Positions 1-8,113 of a stretch of DNA of 64,000 bases are shown here, one piece after another. Within the stretch, counting starts at the first letter, position 1. Each line of letters begins with the position of its first letter. Origin of the DNA: an uncultured Lachnoclostridium sp. (GTDB lineage Bacteria; Bacillota; Clostridia; Lachnospirales; Lachnospiraceae). The DNA is taken from contig CAOJBY010000017.1 of NCBI GenBank assembly GCA_948330435.1, positions 1-64,000 on the forward strand, in the 5' to 3' direction. The notes below the pieces were generated by a model. It made no database searches, had not been told where the DNA came from, and was given only the letters and a program-made list of their open reading frames with translations. Made by a program: the position numbers and the translations under genes.

Positions 1-864
1 TTCAAAAGCTATTCCAAATCCCACAAGCTGAAAAAGCGGATTCCAACCACAAAGGAACAGCAGGCTATCTTCTTCAATACCCATGAAGCGATTGTAGAGG
101 ACGCTGTTTTTGAACGGGTGCAGGAACTAAGGGCGAACAAACGCCGCCCCACAAAAGCGGACAGACAGGGATTGTTTTCCGGCTTGGTATATTGTGCAGA
201 CTGTGGAAGCAAGTTACATTTCGCTACTTGTAAAAGTTTTAACGGCTCACAAGACCATTACCGCTGTGCAAAGTACAAGAGCAATACGGGAAGCTGTACG
301 GCTCATTTTATCCGCGAGGAAGTGTTAAAGCAGATAGTATGGAGCAGAATATTTGATGTGACCGCCCTTTTCTTTGATGACATCATGGCTTTCCATGAAA
401 TGATGTATCAGCAACGCTCCGCTGAAACGGAAAAGGAAATGAAGCGCAGGAAACGTGAAGTCGGACAGGCGAGGAAGCGGATAGCGGAACTTGACCGTAT
501 CTTCAAGCGGATTTATGAGGACGACATAAGCGGTGCAATCAGCCATGACAGATTTTTGAAGCTGTCCGCAGAGTATGAAGCGGAACAGCGGGAACTGGAA
601 GAAAAAGTTAAGGCAGACCAGCAGGAAGTCGATACTTACGAACAGAATAAGAGCGATTTTGACAGCTTCGCCGCGATTATCCGCAAGTATGTGGGGATAA
701 AGGAACTCACCCCCGCAATCGTCAATGAATTTATCAAAAAAATCATAGTCCATGCGCCGGAAAAGGTGAACGGGAAACGGGTACAGAAAGTGGATATTGT
801 TTTCAACTTTGCGGGTGAAATCAATTTCCTTTCTGTCACACAACCGAAACGGCAAGGCGCATAG
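1..864 (+). CDS. Large serine recombinase, C-terminal part (5' end outside window)
   Basis: The frame is open from base 1 to a TAG at 862-864, so the catalytic N-terminus lies upstream of the window. Visible parts are the end of the recombinase domain, a zinc beta-ribbon with the pairs CADC and a later C near residues 60-95, and a long charged coiled coil (EKEMKRRKREVGQARKRIAE) typical of TndX/TnpX-type integrases. Such enzymes excise and insert conjugative or mobilisable elements and usually sit at one end of the element. A hairpin follows the stop, and the next genes look chromosomal, so the element probably extends to the left. The family is clear; which element it belongs to is inference. 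Confidence 0.9.
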   Translation, partial: FKSYSKSHKLKKRIPTTKEQQAIFFNTHEAIVEDAVFERVQELRANKRRPTKADRQGLFSGLVYCADCGSKLHFATCKSFNGSQDHYRCAKYKSNTGSCTAHFIREEVLKQIVWSRIFDVTALFFDDIMAFHEMMYQQRSAETEKEMKRRKREVGQARKRIAELDRIFKRIYEDDISGAISHDRFLKLSAEYEAEQRELEEKVKADQQEVDTYEQNKSDFDSFAAIIRKYVGIKELTPAIVNEFIKKIIVHAPEKVNGKRVQKVDIVFNFAGEINFLSVTQPKRQGA

Positions 865-876
865 GAAATCGAAAAG

Positions 877-908
877 ACGGTACAGCCCTTGTAATTGGGG
901 CTATACCG
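877..908 (+). terminator. Hairpin after the recombinase gene
   Basis: GGTACAGCCC and GGGCTATACC form a stem around a short AT loop about 13 bases after the recombinase stop. There is no strong T run, so it could be a weak terminator or part of the element end. Confidence 0.45.
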
Positions 909-1041
909 CCTAATCTGAAATTACTTCCCTCTAACCGCAAACCCTTGTGTTTACTGGGTTACAGCGATTTCTTTATGTTTTATGACATATAATAATTTAT
1001 TCCCGGCACTTACTTTTTTCTGGATTTTTTTCATCATTCTT

Positions 1042-1944
1042 TTATATTACAAACCGTCTAAAAAGTTCATCAATCTCTTCTTTTTCCATCCTTACATCTG
1101 TATGCAAACCCTCGTCATTATAATTTACTCCCAGGTAATTCAAATCCAACAGTCTCAAATCCACAAGAGAGTTCTCTTCCGGTATCAATTCCCTCTTTCG
1201 TTTCCGATATTCCTCTGACGAAATATCAAGCCACTCTTTTTCAAAATAATATTGCGTAATCAAACACGCATCAAGCTCCGGATCCGAAAGAAACTCATCT
1301 TCACTTTTATGCTGGTGTCCGAAATGGCTCATCAAATCACTCTCCTGATCCACTTCCAGATTTAAAATATCATATACACAGGGAACTTGTCCCTGGCTTT
1401 TAATTTCTCTTACATATCCGTAGGTTCCATTGCTATTTCCCTGAAGCAGATACATCTCTTTCAGCAAATAAATCTTCTTCTGTTCAAGGTCCGCAAGCAC
1501 TTGCGTATAGTTGGAGACCCTTGCCTGTTCTCCCCTTTCATTCAAAATCATCTTGATTTCATTCCCATCAAAATAGTAATAGGTAAAATACCCTCCCATT
1601 GATCCCCATGAATCATGCAGGATACCCAGTTCTGGTATGTCATCAAAATTCAGATCCATTAAATAATAACCACGAATGGGAAAGACTGAATCCAGGTCCA
1701 TATTTGCATAAAGAAGAAATTCCGTATATGCATCCACATAAGCCGGTTTTTCATCGTCCCAGAGTTCTGTTTCCTTCTTTGACATAGTCTCATCCGGCAC
1801 CGTCTCCTGCACTGCTTTCTCTATCTGTATTTCCTTACTTACAACGCTTTCTAAACCAGAGACTTTTTGTCCGGATATACAACCGGAAACCAGAGATAAA
1901 GACAGCATTCCGGCCAAAATACTTATATTTCTTTTCATCTTCAA
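1042..1944 (-). CDS. Putative lipoprotein of unknown function
   Basis: This 300-residue protein starts with a lysine/arginine n-region and hydrophobic segment ending in a lipobox (LVSGC, Cys about residue 22), so it is predicted to be lipid-anchored outside the membrane. An initiation at the second ATG (1938) is equally possible. The linker after Cys is acidic and low complexity. The folded part (about residues 65-300) has the phrase LMDLNFDDIPELGIL, which recurs in secreted proteins of gut clostridia with no assigned function. No catalytic motif was recognised. It stands alone between the recombinase and a small ORF on the same strand. Confidence 0.75.
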   Translation of the reverse strand: MKMKRNISILAGMLSLSLVSGCISGQKVSGLESVVSKEIQIEKAVQETVPDETMSKKETELWDDEKPAYVDAYTEFLLYANMDLDSVFPIRGYYLMDLNFDDIPELGILHDSWGSMGGYFTYYYFDGNEIKMILNERGEQARVSNYTQVLADLEQKKIYLLKEMYLLQGNSNGTYGYVREIKSQGQVPCVYDILNLEVDQESDLMSHFGHQHKSEDEFLSDPELDACLITQYYFEKEWLDISSEEYRKRKRELIPEENSLVDLRLLDLNYLGVNYNDEGLHTDVRMEKEEIDELFRRFVI

Positions 1945-1999
1945 TTAATTGTAATCCTTTCCAATCAATTAGCTTCTTATTTTTTATCCTAGCATAATT

Positions 2000-2140
2000 C
2001 TATGATGCGTTCCAGTACCCTTTCCATTTCTTATCATTATGGCAAGGCATCCGTAGCTTCACGGATGCCTGTAAAACGAATCCCTGCCCCCATAATGGGT
2101 TTGTAAAGTTGGCCTGTTGTTCCAGTTTCTCCAGCAGCAT
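2000..2140 (-). CDS. Possible small protein, 46 residues
   Basis: An ATG at 2140 is preceded, 10 bases upstream, by AAAGGAG and begins an open frame of 46 codons ending in TAG (start MLLEKLEQQANF, rich in aromatic residues at the end). It contains an inverted repeat, GGCATCCG/CGGATGCC at 2046-2069. No family was recognised. It could be a real small peptide, or the remnant of a larger gene near the mobile-element edge. Support comes from the ribosome site and upstream promoter rather than from homology. Confidence 0.35.
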   Translation of the reverse strand: MLLEKLEQQANFTNPLWGQGFVLQASVKLRMPCHNDKKWKGYWNAS

Positions 2141-2176
2141 AAGATTCGTGCTCCTTTCGAGGATTTTTATGCATTT

Positions 2177-2211
2177 AGTATAGCATAGGGCAGGAAATAT
2201 TGCGACTGCAA
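2177..2211 (-). promoter_or_regulatory. Candidate promoter for the 46-residue ORF
   Basis: On the minus strand, TTGCAG (2206-2211) is followed after 18 bases by TATGCT (2182-2187), with an overlapping TATACT (2177-2182). This is a fair vegetative sigma-type promoter about 40 bases before the start codon. Confidence 0.4.
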
Positions 2212-2225
2212 TTTTGTACCGGCCA

Positions 2226-2459
2226 TTATTTCCGAAATTCTTTTAACTGCTCCAATAGTTCCCCAATCTCCTCTGCTTCCCTGTGAATCTGAAGCTCCAT
2301 GGGCTTGGAAATATCAAAGCTGAAAATTCCCATAATGGATTTCGCATCCACCGTATACCTGCCGGATATTAAATCCACGTCTCCGTCTACCCTTGATACC
2401 AGATCCACGAATCGTTTTACCTGATCAATGGTCACCAGTGAAATCTCTAAGGTTGTCAT
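2226..2459 (-). CDS. HPr-family protein lacking the catalytic histidine
   Basis: The 77-residue protein has the HPr fold signature around the regulatory serine (DAKSIMG, Ser41) followed by the typical second half. The segment that should carry GIHARPA with the phosphorylated His15 is replaced by VTIDQVKRFVD. It therefore cannot pass phosphate from Enzyme I to EII components, but could still be phosphorylated on serine by HPr kinase, like Crh of Bacillus. It sits downstream of a sugar symporter on the same strand, fitting a role in carbon regulation. Function is inferred from retained and missing residues. Confidence 0.8.
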   Translation of the reverse strand: MTTLEISLVTIDQVKRFVDLVSRVDGDVDLISGRYTVDAKSIMGIFSFDISKPMELQIHREAEEIGELLEQLKEFRK

Positions 2460-2562
2460 ACAAATCCTCCTTGTTGTTATACATATATTCTTTGAATCTA
2501 TCCTGAAAGTTTTTCAAAAAACATTTTCAAAAGAAATCAAAAACCCACGCAGGAATAAAAGG

Positions 2563-3927
2563 CTATGCCGTCTTTCTCTCCTGTATCTCTTTTACTATCT
2601 GATTATATGCTTTCCGGTTCAAACGATAAAAGAATAAAACCGCCGCCGTAACAATCCACAAGACTCCCGGAATCGTTGTGAAAGAATGCTTCATAACTGC
2701 CAGAACGGCTGTATTCTGCTGCTGGTTTGCCACATAGCCGTAAGCTCCCAGCACAGCCGCCAGAACGGAGGTTCCAATCGCCATCCCGACCTTATTTCCC
2801 AGGGAAATAAACGCATACTGGAATCCGTCATTGCGAAGCCCCGTTTTCCACTCTCCATATTCCACACAGTCCGGAATAATGGCATAGATGGCAGTATTAA
2901 ATCCGGAAAAGAAAAACTGGGCCAGACAGGAGAACACGTAAAAGGGAATCGGTGTGCTTCCCACGCTGAAAAAATACATGCAGAACATACTGATTCCCGT
3001 CAGCAGGGCAAAAATGGAAGCGGAACGCCCCTTATTATTGGTAAGCCGAAACAAAGGCGGAAAGCAGGCTGCTCCAATAATGGAGGGAATAATAATGCAG
3101 AGTGAATATGTACTGAACAAAGCCTGATTTCCCTCCACATAAGTAAAATAATAAAGGGCATCCGCATTTCTTCCATATAAGGTCAATCCAAACAAAAACT
3201 GACCGGCAACTGCAATCAGATACGGTTTATTCCGCACAACTGCAGACAACTGGGTTTTTAAGGATATTTTCTTCTTCTCCGGTATCTCCACCGCTTCTTT
3301 TGTCTTTGCAAAACAGAAAATATGACATGCGGCAAAGATGCACCCGTAAAGGAGGGCGGTCAGCAGATATCCCTTTTTATCGTTCCCATTTCCCAGGGAT
3401 GAAATAAGCGGAACCGTCACAATGTTGATAATGCCGATGGCTATCATGGCACTTACCGAACGGAACGTATTAATCCTGGCACGTTCCTCAATATTCTGGG
3501 TCATGGCTCCACAGAGGGTTCCGTAGGGAATATTGACACAGGTATAGCCCAACACCAGTATGCAGTATGTAATCACCATGTAAGTAATTTTTGCCGGCTC
3601 AGACCAATTGGGATGAGCCCAGAAAGACAGCACCAAAACCGCTGCCGTAAGAGGGGCTGCAATCAGAAGCCAGGGGCGGTAACGTCCCCATCTGGTGTGA
3701 GTCTTGTCGCTTAAGCTTCCGATGACCGGATCATTGATGGCATCCCAGAACCGGGAAAATAACATCAAAGCCGCCACCGCACTCATACTGATTCCAAATA
3801 CATCCGTATAAAATATCATTAAAAAATTTCCCACAAACATCCAACTGAAATTGCACCCTACGTCTCCCATTCCATATGCCACTTTACTAAGCAGCGGCAC
3901 TTTAATATTTGTGTCCTTATTCTCCAT
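2563..3927 (-). CDS. GPH-family sugar:cation symporter (MelB/YicJ-like)
   Basis: About 454 residues with roughly twelve membrane spans. Family landmarks are the N-terminal YGMGDVGCNFSW segment, the SRFWDAINDPVIGSLSD loop after helix 2 and the RWGRYRPW stretch, all characteristic of glycoside-pentoside-hexuronide:cation symporters. The open frame extends ten codons further, but GGAGG just before the ATG at 3927 favours this start. It lies 96 bases downstream of the polyol dehydrogenase on the same strand, suggesting it imports a polyol or glycoside for that enzyme. Exact substrate cannot be read from sequence. Confidence 0.87.
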   Translation of the reverse strand: MENKDTNIKVPLLSKVAYGMGDVGCNFSWMFVGNFLMIFYTDVFGISMSAVAALMLFSRFWDAINDPVIGSLSDKTHTRWGRYRPWLLIAAPLTAAVLVLSFWAHPNWSEPAKITYMVITYCILVLGYTCVNIPYGTLCGAMTQNIEERARINTFRSVSAMIAIGIINIVTVPLISSLGNGNDKKGYLLTALLYGCIFAACHIFCFAKTKEAVEIPEKKKISLKTQLSAVVRNKPYLIAVAGQFLFGLTLYGRNADALYYFTYVEGNQALFSTYSLCIIIPSIIGAACFPPLFRLTNNKGRSASIFALLTGISMFCMYFFSVGSTPIPFYVFSCLAQFFFSGFNTAIYAIIPDCVEYGEWKTGLRNDGFQYAFISLGNKVGMAIGTSVLAAVLGAYGYVANQQQNTAVLAVMKHSFTTIPGVLWIVTAAVLFFYRLNRKAYNQIVKEIQERKTA

Positions 3928-3980
3928 TTCCATCCTCCACTCTGGCTTGCAACCCATACCGCCTTTATGATTGTTATTTT

Positions 3981-4010
3981 TCGTTAGTTATTGTTAGTTA
4001 TCGTTGGTTG
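3981..4010. repeat. Three tandem 10-base units
   Basis: TCGTTAGTTA, TTGTTAGTTA and TCGTTGGTTG follow each other without a gap, flanked by related T-rich sequence, in the short space between the symporter and the dehydrogenase. Confidence 0.6.
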
Positions 4011-4023
4011 TTATTCGTTTTTC

Positions 4024-5076
4024 TTATTCCTCCGAAATCCGTATAACCGCTTTTACAATATCCGCCTTGTTATTTACACTGTAATCCATGGCTTTCTGCA
4101 CTTCCTCCAGCGGGAAAATATCGGTCACAATCCCTTTCAGATTTACCTTTCCTCCTGCGACCGCGTCAATGGCCATGGGATAAATATGACGGTAACGGAA
4201 CACCGTCTTGAATGTCAGCTCCTTATCCAGAACCAGACTCATAGGCAGGGACATCTCTCCTGTTTTACTATAGCCTACCAAAACAATATTGGAGCCTTTC
4301 CTGGCAATCCGAATGGCCTGCCGGGTAGTCATCTCTGTTCCTGCGGTTTCCACCACCAGGTCCATGCCCCTGCCCTCTGTCAGTTTGAGAGCTCGCTCCT
4401 CCACATTCTCCTTAGCCCCGTTGATGACTCCGTCGGCTCCCAACTCCAAAGCTTTATTAAGACGCTTCTCCATAATGTCTACCACATAGACCTCTGACAC
4501 ACCTCTTGCTTTCAACGCCATCATCGTCACAAGACCGATACATCCGGCCCCCATAACAACCGCTTTCTGTCCCAGATGGGCATCCCCCTGAATCGCTGCA
4601 TGAAAGCCTACGGCCAGGGGCTCAATCAAAGCTCCCTCCAAGGTGCTTACATTTTCCGGAAGCTTGAAGCACAGATTGGCTTCATGTGCCACATACTCCT
4701 GAAACACACCGTCTACCGGTGGTGTGGCGAAAAATACTACATCCGGACATAAATTGTATTTTCCCTGCTTACAGAATTCACAATGTCCACAGGTCTTTCC
4801 CGGTTCCAGTGCAACCCGATCCCCGACCTTTAGATGCCGTACATCTTCTCCGACCTCTACCACAACACCTCCCGGCTCATGTCCCAGCACAAAGGGCGGT
4901 TTCACCACGTAATCACCGATAGCTCCCGTCTCATAATAATGGAGATCCGACCCGCAAATTCCTACATAATCCAGTTTCACCAGAACCTCGTCCGCCTTTG
5001 GACTTGGAATGTCCCTTTCCTCAAATCCCATCTTTCCGATTCCCTCCATAACTGCTACTTTCATTTTGCCCTTCAT
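4024..5076 (-). CDS. Zinc-dependent polyol dehydrogenase (sorbitol/xylitol type)
   Basis: The 350-residue protein is a medium-chain dehydrogenase. Catalytic zinc ligands are visible in GICGSDLHYY (Cys) and GHEPGG (His, Glu). A structural zinc lobe is formed by the spaced cysteines of CGHCEFCKQGKYNLC. The Rossmann nucleotide site VMGAGCIGLV with a following acidic residue (VVDIM) suggests NAD. The overall pattern is nearest to L-iditol/sorbitol 2-dehydrogenase or xylitol dehydrogenase, which oxidise a polyol to the ketose in the cytosol. It is followed by the GPH symporter and preceded by a ROK regulator. The start is set by AGGAGG eight bases upstream, itself part of a repeated leader element. 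Confidence 0.88.
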   Translation of the reverse strand: MKGKMKVAVMEGIGKMGFEERDIPSPKADEVLVKLDYVGICGSDLHYYETGAIGDYVVKPPFVLGHEPGGVVVEVGEDVRHLKVGDRVALEPGKTCGHCEFCKQGKYNLCPDVVFFATPPVDGVFQEYVAHEANLCFKLPENVSTLEGALIEPLAVGFHAAIQGDAHLGQKAVVMGAGCIGLVTMMALKARGVSEVYVVDIMEKRLNKALELGADGVINGAKENVEERALKLTEGRGMDLVVETAGTEMTTRQAIRIARKGSNIVLVGYSKTGEMSLPMSLVLDKELTFKTVFRYRHIYPMAIDAVAGGKVNLKGIVTDIFPLEEVQKAMDYSVNNKADIVKAVIRISEE

Positions 5077-5084
5077 GATTTCTT

Positions 5085-5147
5085 CCTCCTATTTTTGTTC
5101 TGCAATTTCCTTTCTGGCACTGTCAGAGAATTGCTGTTTTGTTCCGC
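5085..5147 (-). promoter_or_regulatory. Repeated 5'-leader element, copy A
   Basis: On the minus strand this begins with GCGGAACAAAACAGC, passes through an inverted repeat (GCAATTCTCTGACAGTG against CTGGCA...GAAATTGC) and ends GCAGAACAAAAATAGGAGG, which supplies the ribosome site of the dehydrogenase. Two related copies occur at 31060-31183 and 31727-31850. Confidence 0.6.
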
Positions 5148-5200
5148 AATATCCTGTCAGAATATTACCATTTTCAGTTTCACTTACTACTTAATTTTAT

Positions 5201-5219
5201 ACTTTATTAAATAGTTTAA
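5201..5219. promoter_or_regulatory. Candidate ROK operator upstream of the polyol operon
   Basis: ACTTTATTAAATAGTTTAA contains the palindrome TTAAATAGTTTAA (5207-5219) and shares the 11-mer ACTTTATTAAA with a palindrome in front of the ROK gene at 6556-6568. The 336-base gap 5077-5412 otherwise holds leader copy A and the terminator at 5330-5393. Confidence 0.4.
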
Positions 5220-5329
5220 TTATGTATATAATAATATGCCTGACGGCTGTGAATGTCAATGGATTTTCTATAAAAATTTCATTTTCAGCAAAATAGCAAA
5301 ATTTCACATCCCATTTTTGGTAAACAAAC

Positions 5330-5393
5330 ACAAAAAACGGGTGTCGGAAAACGGCTGGTGGCTTGTTTTTCGGCACCCATTTTCCCGACACCC
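5330..5393 (-). terminator. Terminator after the ROK gene
   Basis: Minus-strand GGGTGTCGGGAAAA pairs with TTTTCCGACACCC and is followed by GTTTTTTG. An internal GGGTGCCGAAAA gives an alternative pairing. Similar GGGTGTCG arms recur at 27715-27819 and 63201-63264. Confidence 0.7.
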
Positions 5394-5412
5394 TAAGTAT
5401 GTTGGTATATTT

Positions 5413-6540
5413 TCATACCTGTTCTATAAATAATTCAATGATCTGCAAAGCTGCTCCAAGAGCCGCCGCCCCCACCTTGTGGTTACATGACCTCACAAAG
5501 CTGCCGTCCTCAGAAAAGGTATTTCTTTCCGATACCATCCTTTGGATTTCTTCTATATAAGGCCCCAAGCAGCTTCCCACATATCCGCCCAGGACAATAT
5601 CGCAGTCCAGCACCATATGGATGTTGTTAATGGCAATGGACAAATATTTCTTATATTCCTCCCATGCATTTGCAAGTTCTTTGTCCCCTTTCTCCAAACC
5701 GGCAAAAAAGCTTTCCAGCTTTTTATCCGTCAGATCTGACAGACGTTTCGCTGAACAGTAGGCATCCAGGCAGCCTGCTTTTTTGCAGTAACAGGGAAGC
5801 CCGTCCGGCACCACCGTCATGTGCCCTACCTCGCCACACCGAAAGTCCTTGCCCTGCATCAGATGTCCGTCCTGGTACAAGGCCCCTCCCACAGTATTGC
5901 TTAAGGATAAATAAAAAAATGGCTCTTTCTCCTGAAAATGAATTCCCTCAGCATAGGCTCCTGCATTTGCATCATTGAGAAAATAGCAGGGGTAGCCAAA
6001 ACACCCGGACACGTCCTCAAAAGGAAGAGCCGTAATGTCCAATGCGTGGGAATTGGTAATCTCGCCTTTTTTGAGATCCACAATCCCCGGAAAGGAAATG
6101 CCTATTCCAAGAATTCTTTCTCTCTCTGCCCCGCTTTCTGCAATAAACGCTTCCAGTTTCTGACTCACTTCCCAAAAATAATCCTGACCCAAACGGTAAG
6201 AGTAAGCTCTTCTCTCATATTTCAGGATTTGTCCCTTCAGATTGGCAAGGAGCATGCTTATATGGTTCTGGGTGATGTCAAGTCCTGCCGCCAGCCTGTA
6301 ATCAGCAACTGCCGCCAGAGCCTTTGCCCGTCTTCCTCCCGTAGACTGCAGTTCGCCTGTCTCCCGTATCAGCCCTAACTCTAAAAGTTCCTTTGTATTC
6401 TGGGTTACGGTTGGCAGACTCAACTTTAACGCATAAGAAATATCCGGATTGGATACGGTTTCACATTTGCAGATATAGCGGTAAATATGGTTTCGATTCT
6501 TTTTCTTAACCTCCATATTGGTTATTTTCGTTTTTTCCAT
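5413..6540 (-). CDS. ROK-family transcriptional regulator (NagC/XylR type)
   Basis: The 375-residue protein has an N-terminal winged helix (about residues 15-70, containing ISYALKLSLPTVTQNTKELL as recognition region) followed by a sugar-kinase fold with GIGISFPGIVD and the zinc-like ROK motif CYCKKAGCLD near residue 245. This combination marks a sugar-responsive repressor rather than a kinase. It lies directly upstream of the polyol dehydrogenase and symporter on the same strand, separated by a terminator. It probably represses them and itself: related palindromes lie before both units. GGAG six bases before the ATG supports the start. Confidence 0.88.
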   Translation of the reverse strand: MEKTKITNMEVKKKNRNHIYRYICKCETVSNPDISYALKLSLPTVTQNTKELLELGLIRETGELQSTGGRRAKALAAVADYRLAAGLDITQNHISMLLANLKGQILKYERRAYSYRLGQDYFWEVSQKLEAFIAESGAERERILGIGISFPGIVDLKKGEITNSHALDITALPFEDVSGCFGYPCYFLNDANAGAYAEGIHFQEKEPFFYLSLSNTVGGALYQDGHLMQGKDFRCGEVGHMTVVPDGLPCYCKKAGCLDAYCSAKRLSDLTDKKLESFFAGLEKGDKELANAWEEYKKYLSIAINNIHMVLDCDIVLGGYVGSCLGPYIEEIQRMVSERNTFSEDGSFVRSCNHKVGAAALGAALQIIELFIEQV

Positions 6541-6555
6541 GACTTCTCCGTTTAG

Positions 6556-6568
6556 ACTTTATTAAAGT
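6556..6568. promoter_or_regulatory. Candidate ROK autoregulatory operator
   Basis: ACTTTATTAAAGT is a near-perfect 13-base palindrome 16 bases upstream of the ROK start codon. Its left part is shared with 5201-5211. Confidence 0.4.
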
Positions 6569-6654
6569 ATTTTTCTTACTATAGCATTCTTCTCTTTGGA
6601 ATGCAATATGGTCAAAGGAGAGAGTTATAACAATGCCTGTCAGATGTCAGTTCC

Positions 6655-7800
6655 TTATAAAGGCAGATACTGCTTTGCAATTCGATCTTCCGGCTTCTCG
6701 TCAAACAGGTATAACACCACGACAAACAGCCACTCCAAGGGCTTCATAATCAAATAAATAACATCCGCACTGAACGGTGTCTTGATATGCCTGGAAACAG
6801 GATAGCCGTAGGTATCGTAAAAGCTCCGCAGTGCCCGATGAAACCTTGGGGTACGCTCCTCCAAAAGCTGCTCAAATGCATTTGCCACGCAGAGTTGCCG
6901 GTTCACCATGATCTTGTTTCCTCTCCGAAGACCCATTCGCTGGGGCTTTACCAGCTCCTTATGTCCCTGCATGGCCACCGTGCACAGATAATGACTGTCA
7001 TAGACAACCGGGGGCGGAGAAACCTTTGCGGACAAGGTCCAGTCACTTGTCTCTGTAAATGCCCGAATAGCACTGTCCGGTCTCTGGCCAAACAGAAGAA
7101 GCACAACAATAATGACGCACAGCAGGGGCAATGTGAAGAGCAGGGCAAACAAGGCCCAATTCTCGCTGTCAGCCAGAATGCGGTTGCAGTCATTTAAAAA
7201 GCGGCTTTTATATGGCTCCCAATCCGTTCCAGTTCCCATTTGCTTATCTGATTCCATTCCCTCTTTTTGCTCTTTCAATCTCCTGCTCTGCCCTTTTACC
7301 ACCTGTATCAAAAGATTCACCGCAAGCATCAAATAGTTAAAAGGCAGCAACAGCATCAAGAGCACATCTCCCGGCATAAAATTGGTAAAGGCCATTTGAG
7401 CACTTCCAAAAAGCTGAACCATCACTGCCAGATTCACCAGAACCCCGATATAAACTCCTGACATGGAAAGTACAGCTGCTAAGGGTGCCGCTTTCTCCTT
7501 TTTTGTCTTCAGATAGCCATAAGAAAGTAATCCCACAGTCATAAGAACCAGTATGGTCGGCAAATACCCTCTGGCCAAAGGCTCATGAAGAGAAGACATA
7601 TCATCGGAAAGTATCACGCTTTCCTCCCAGCTTCTTGGGTTCCAGATGCCATAGAGCATCAGGCTGTACAATATTCCTACTGTAAAGGCCATTGCTTCAA
7701 ATTTCCCCGTATGTTCTCTATGCAAGATTAGATTTTTGATATTTAAAATGGTAAACAATGGTCCCGGAATCAGAAGCACTGCCAATAATATAATAATCAT
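6655..7800 (-). CDS. Multi-span membrane protein of unknown function
   Basis: A 381-residue protein with about five hydrophobic segments in the first 180 residues, a charged cytosolic linker, another membrane span (about 215-240), and a conserved-looking C-terminal domain containing RRGNKIMVNRQLCVANAFEQ and a final membrane-proximal helix. The C-terminal pattern reminds me of the DUF6688 family, recalled from memory and not checked. No catalytic motif is visible. It stands alone, with ROK downstream on the same strand and SigG divergent upstream. Membrane placement is well supported; function is unknown. Confidence 0.7.
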   Translation of the reverse strand: MIIILLAVLLIPGPLFTILNIKNLILHREHTGKFEAMAFTVGILYSLMLYGIWNPRSWEESVILSDDMSSLHEPLARGYLPTILVLMTVGLLSYGYLKTKKEKAAPLAAVLSMSGVYIGVLVNLAVMVQLFGSAQMAFTNFMPGDVLLMLLLPFNYLMLAVNLLIQVVKGQSRRLKEQKEGMESDKQMGTGTDWEPYKSRFLNDCNRILADSENWALFALLFTLPLLCVIIVVLLLFGQRPDSAIRAFTETSDWTLSAKVSPPPVVYDSHYLCTVAMQGHKELVKPQRMGLRRGNKIMVNRQLCVANAFEQLLEERTPRFHRALRSFYDTYGYPVSRHIKTPFSADVIYLIMKPLEWLFVVVLYLFDEKPEDRIAKQYLPL

Positions 7801-8004
7801 GTCTTTTACACCTTTTCCTTTCCTATCTGTTTTTTATCATATCTCTGTCTAATCTATTTGTCAATAAATTTTTATTGTTTTTCAATAATCATTTATTCTT
7901 TTTCATTTTTCAAAGCAACTCACGGCAAGAAAGATAAGCTTTCCGCTTTTTGTCAAGGGCCATTATTTTTTTTATTTTCCTCCTAATGCGTATAGAAAAA
8001 AAAC

Positions 8005-8036
8005 TGCTGGAAATCTTGTTAATAACAAGAAACAGC
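8005..8036. promoter_or_regulatory. Palindrome in the sigG upstream region
   Basis: CTTGTTAATAACAAG (8015-8029) is nested inside GCTG/CAGC arms. The region 7801-8113 is otherwise AT-rich, with no gene and no convincing SigF promoter. The palindrome could be a hairpin in the sigG leader or a protein-binding site. Confidence 0.35.
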
Positions 8037-8113
8037 ACAGGGCAGTCTGAATGGTTGAATACATAGATTGCCCTGGAGCATTTCTTAAGGACAGCAAGGA
8101 GGATTTTCGCAGG

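Noticed and set aside
325..855. Minus-strand ORF of 176 codons inside the recombinase
   Set aside because: Antisense shadow of a clear coding frame, no ribosome site or family features.
7977..8113. Possible SigF-type promoter (GTATA ... GGAAAT) before sigG
   Set aside because: Spacing and -10 match poorly; not strong enough to list as a feature.
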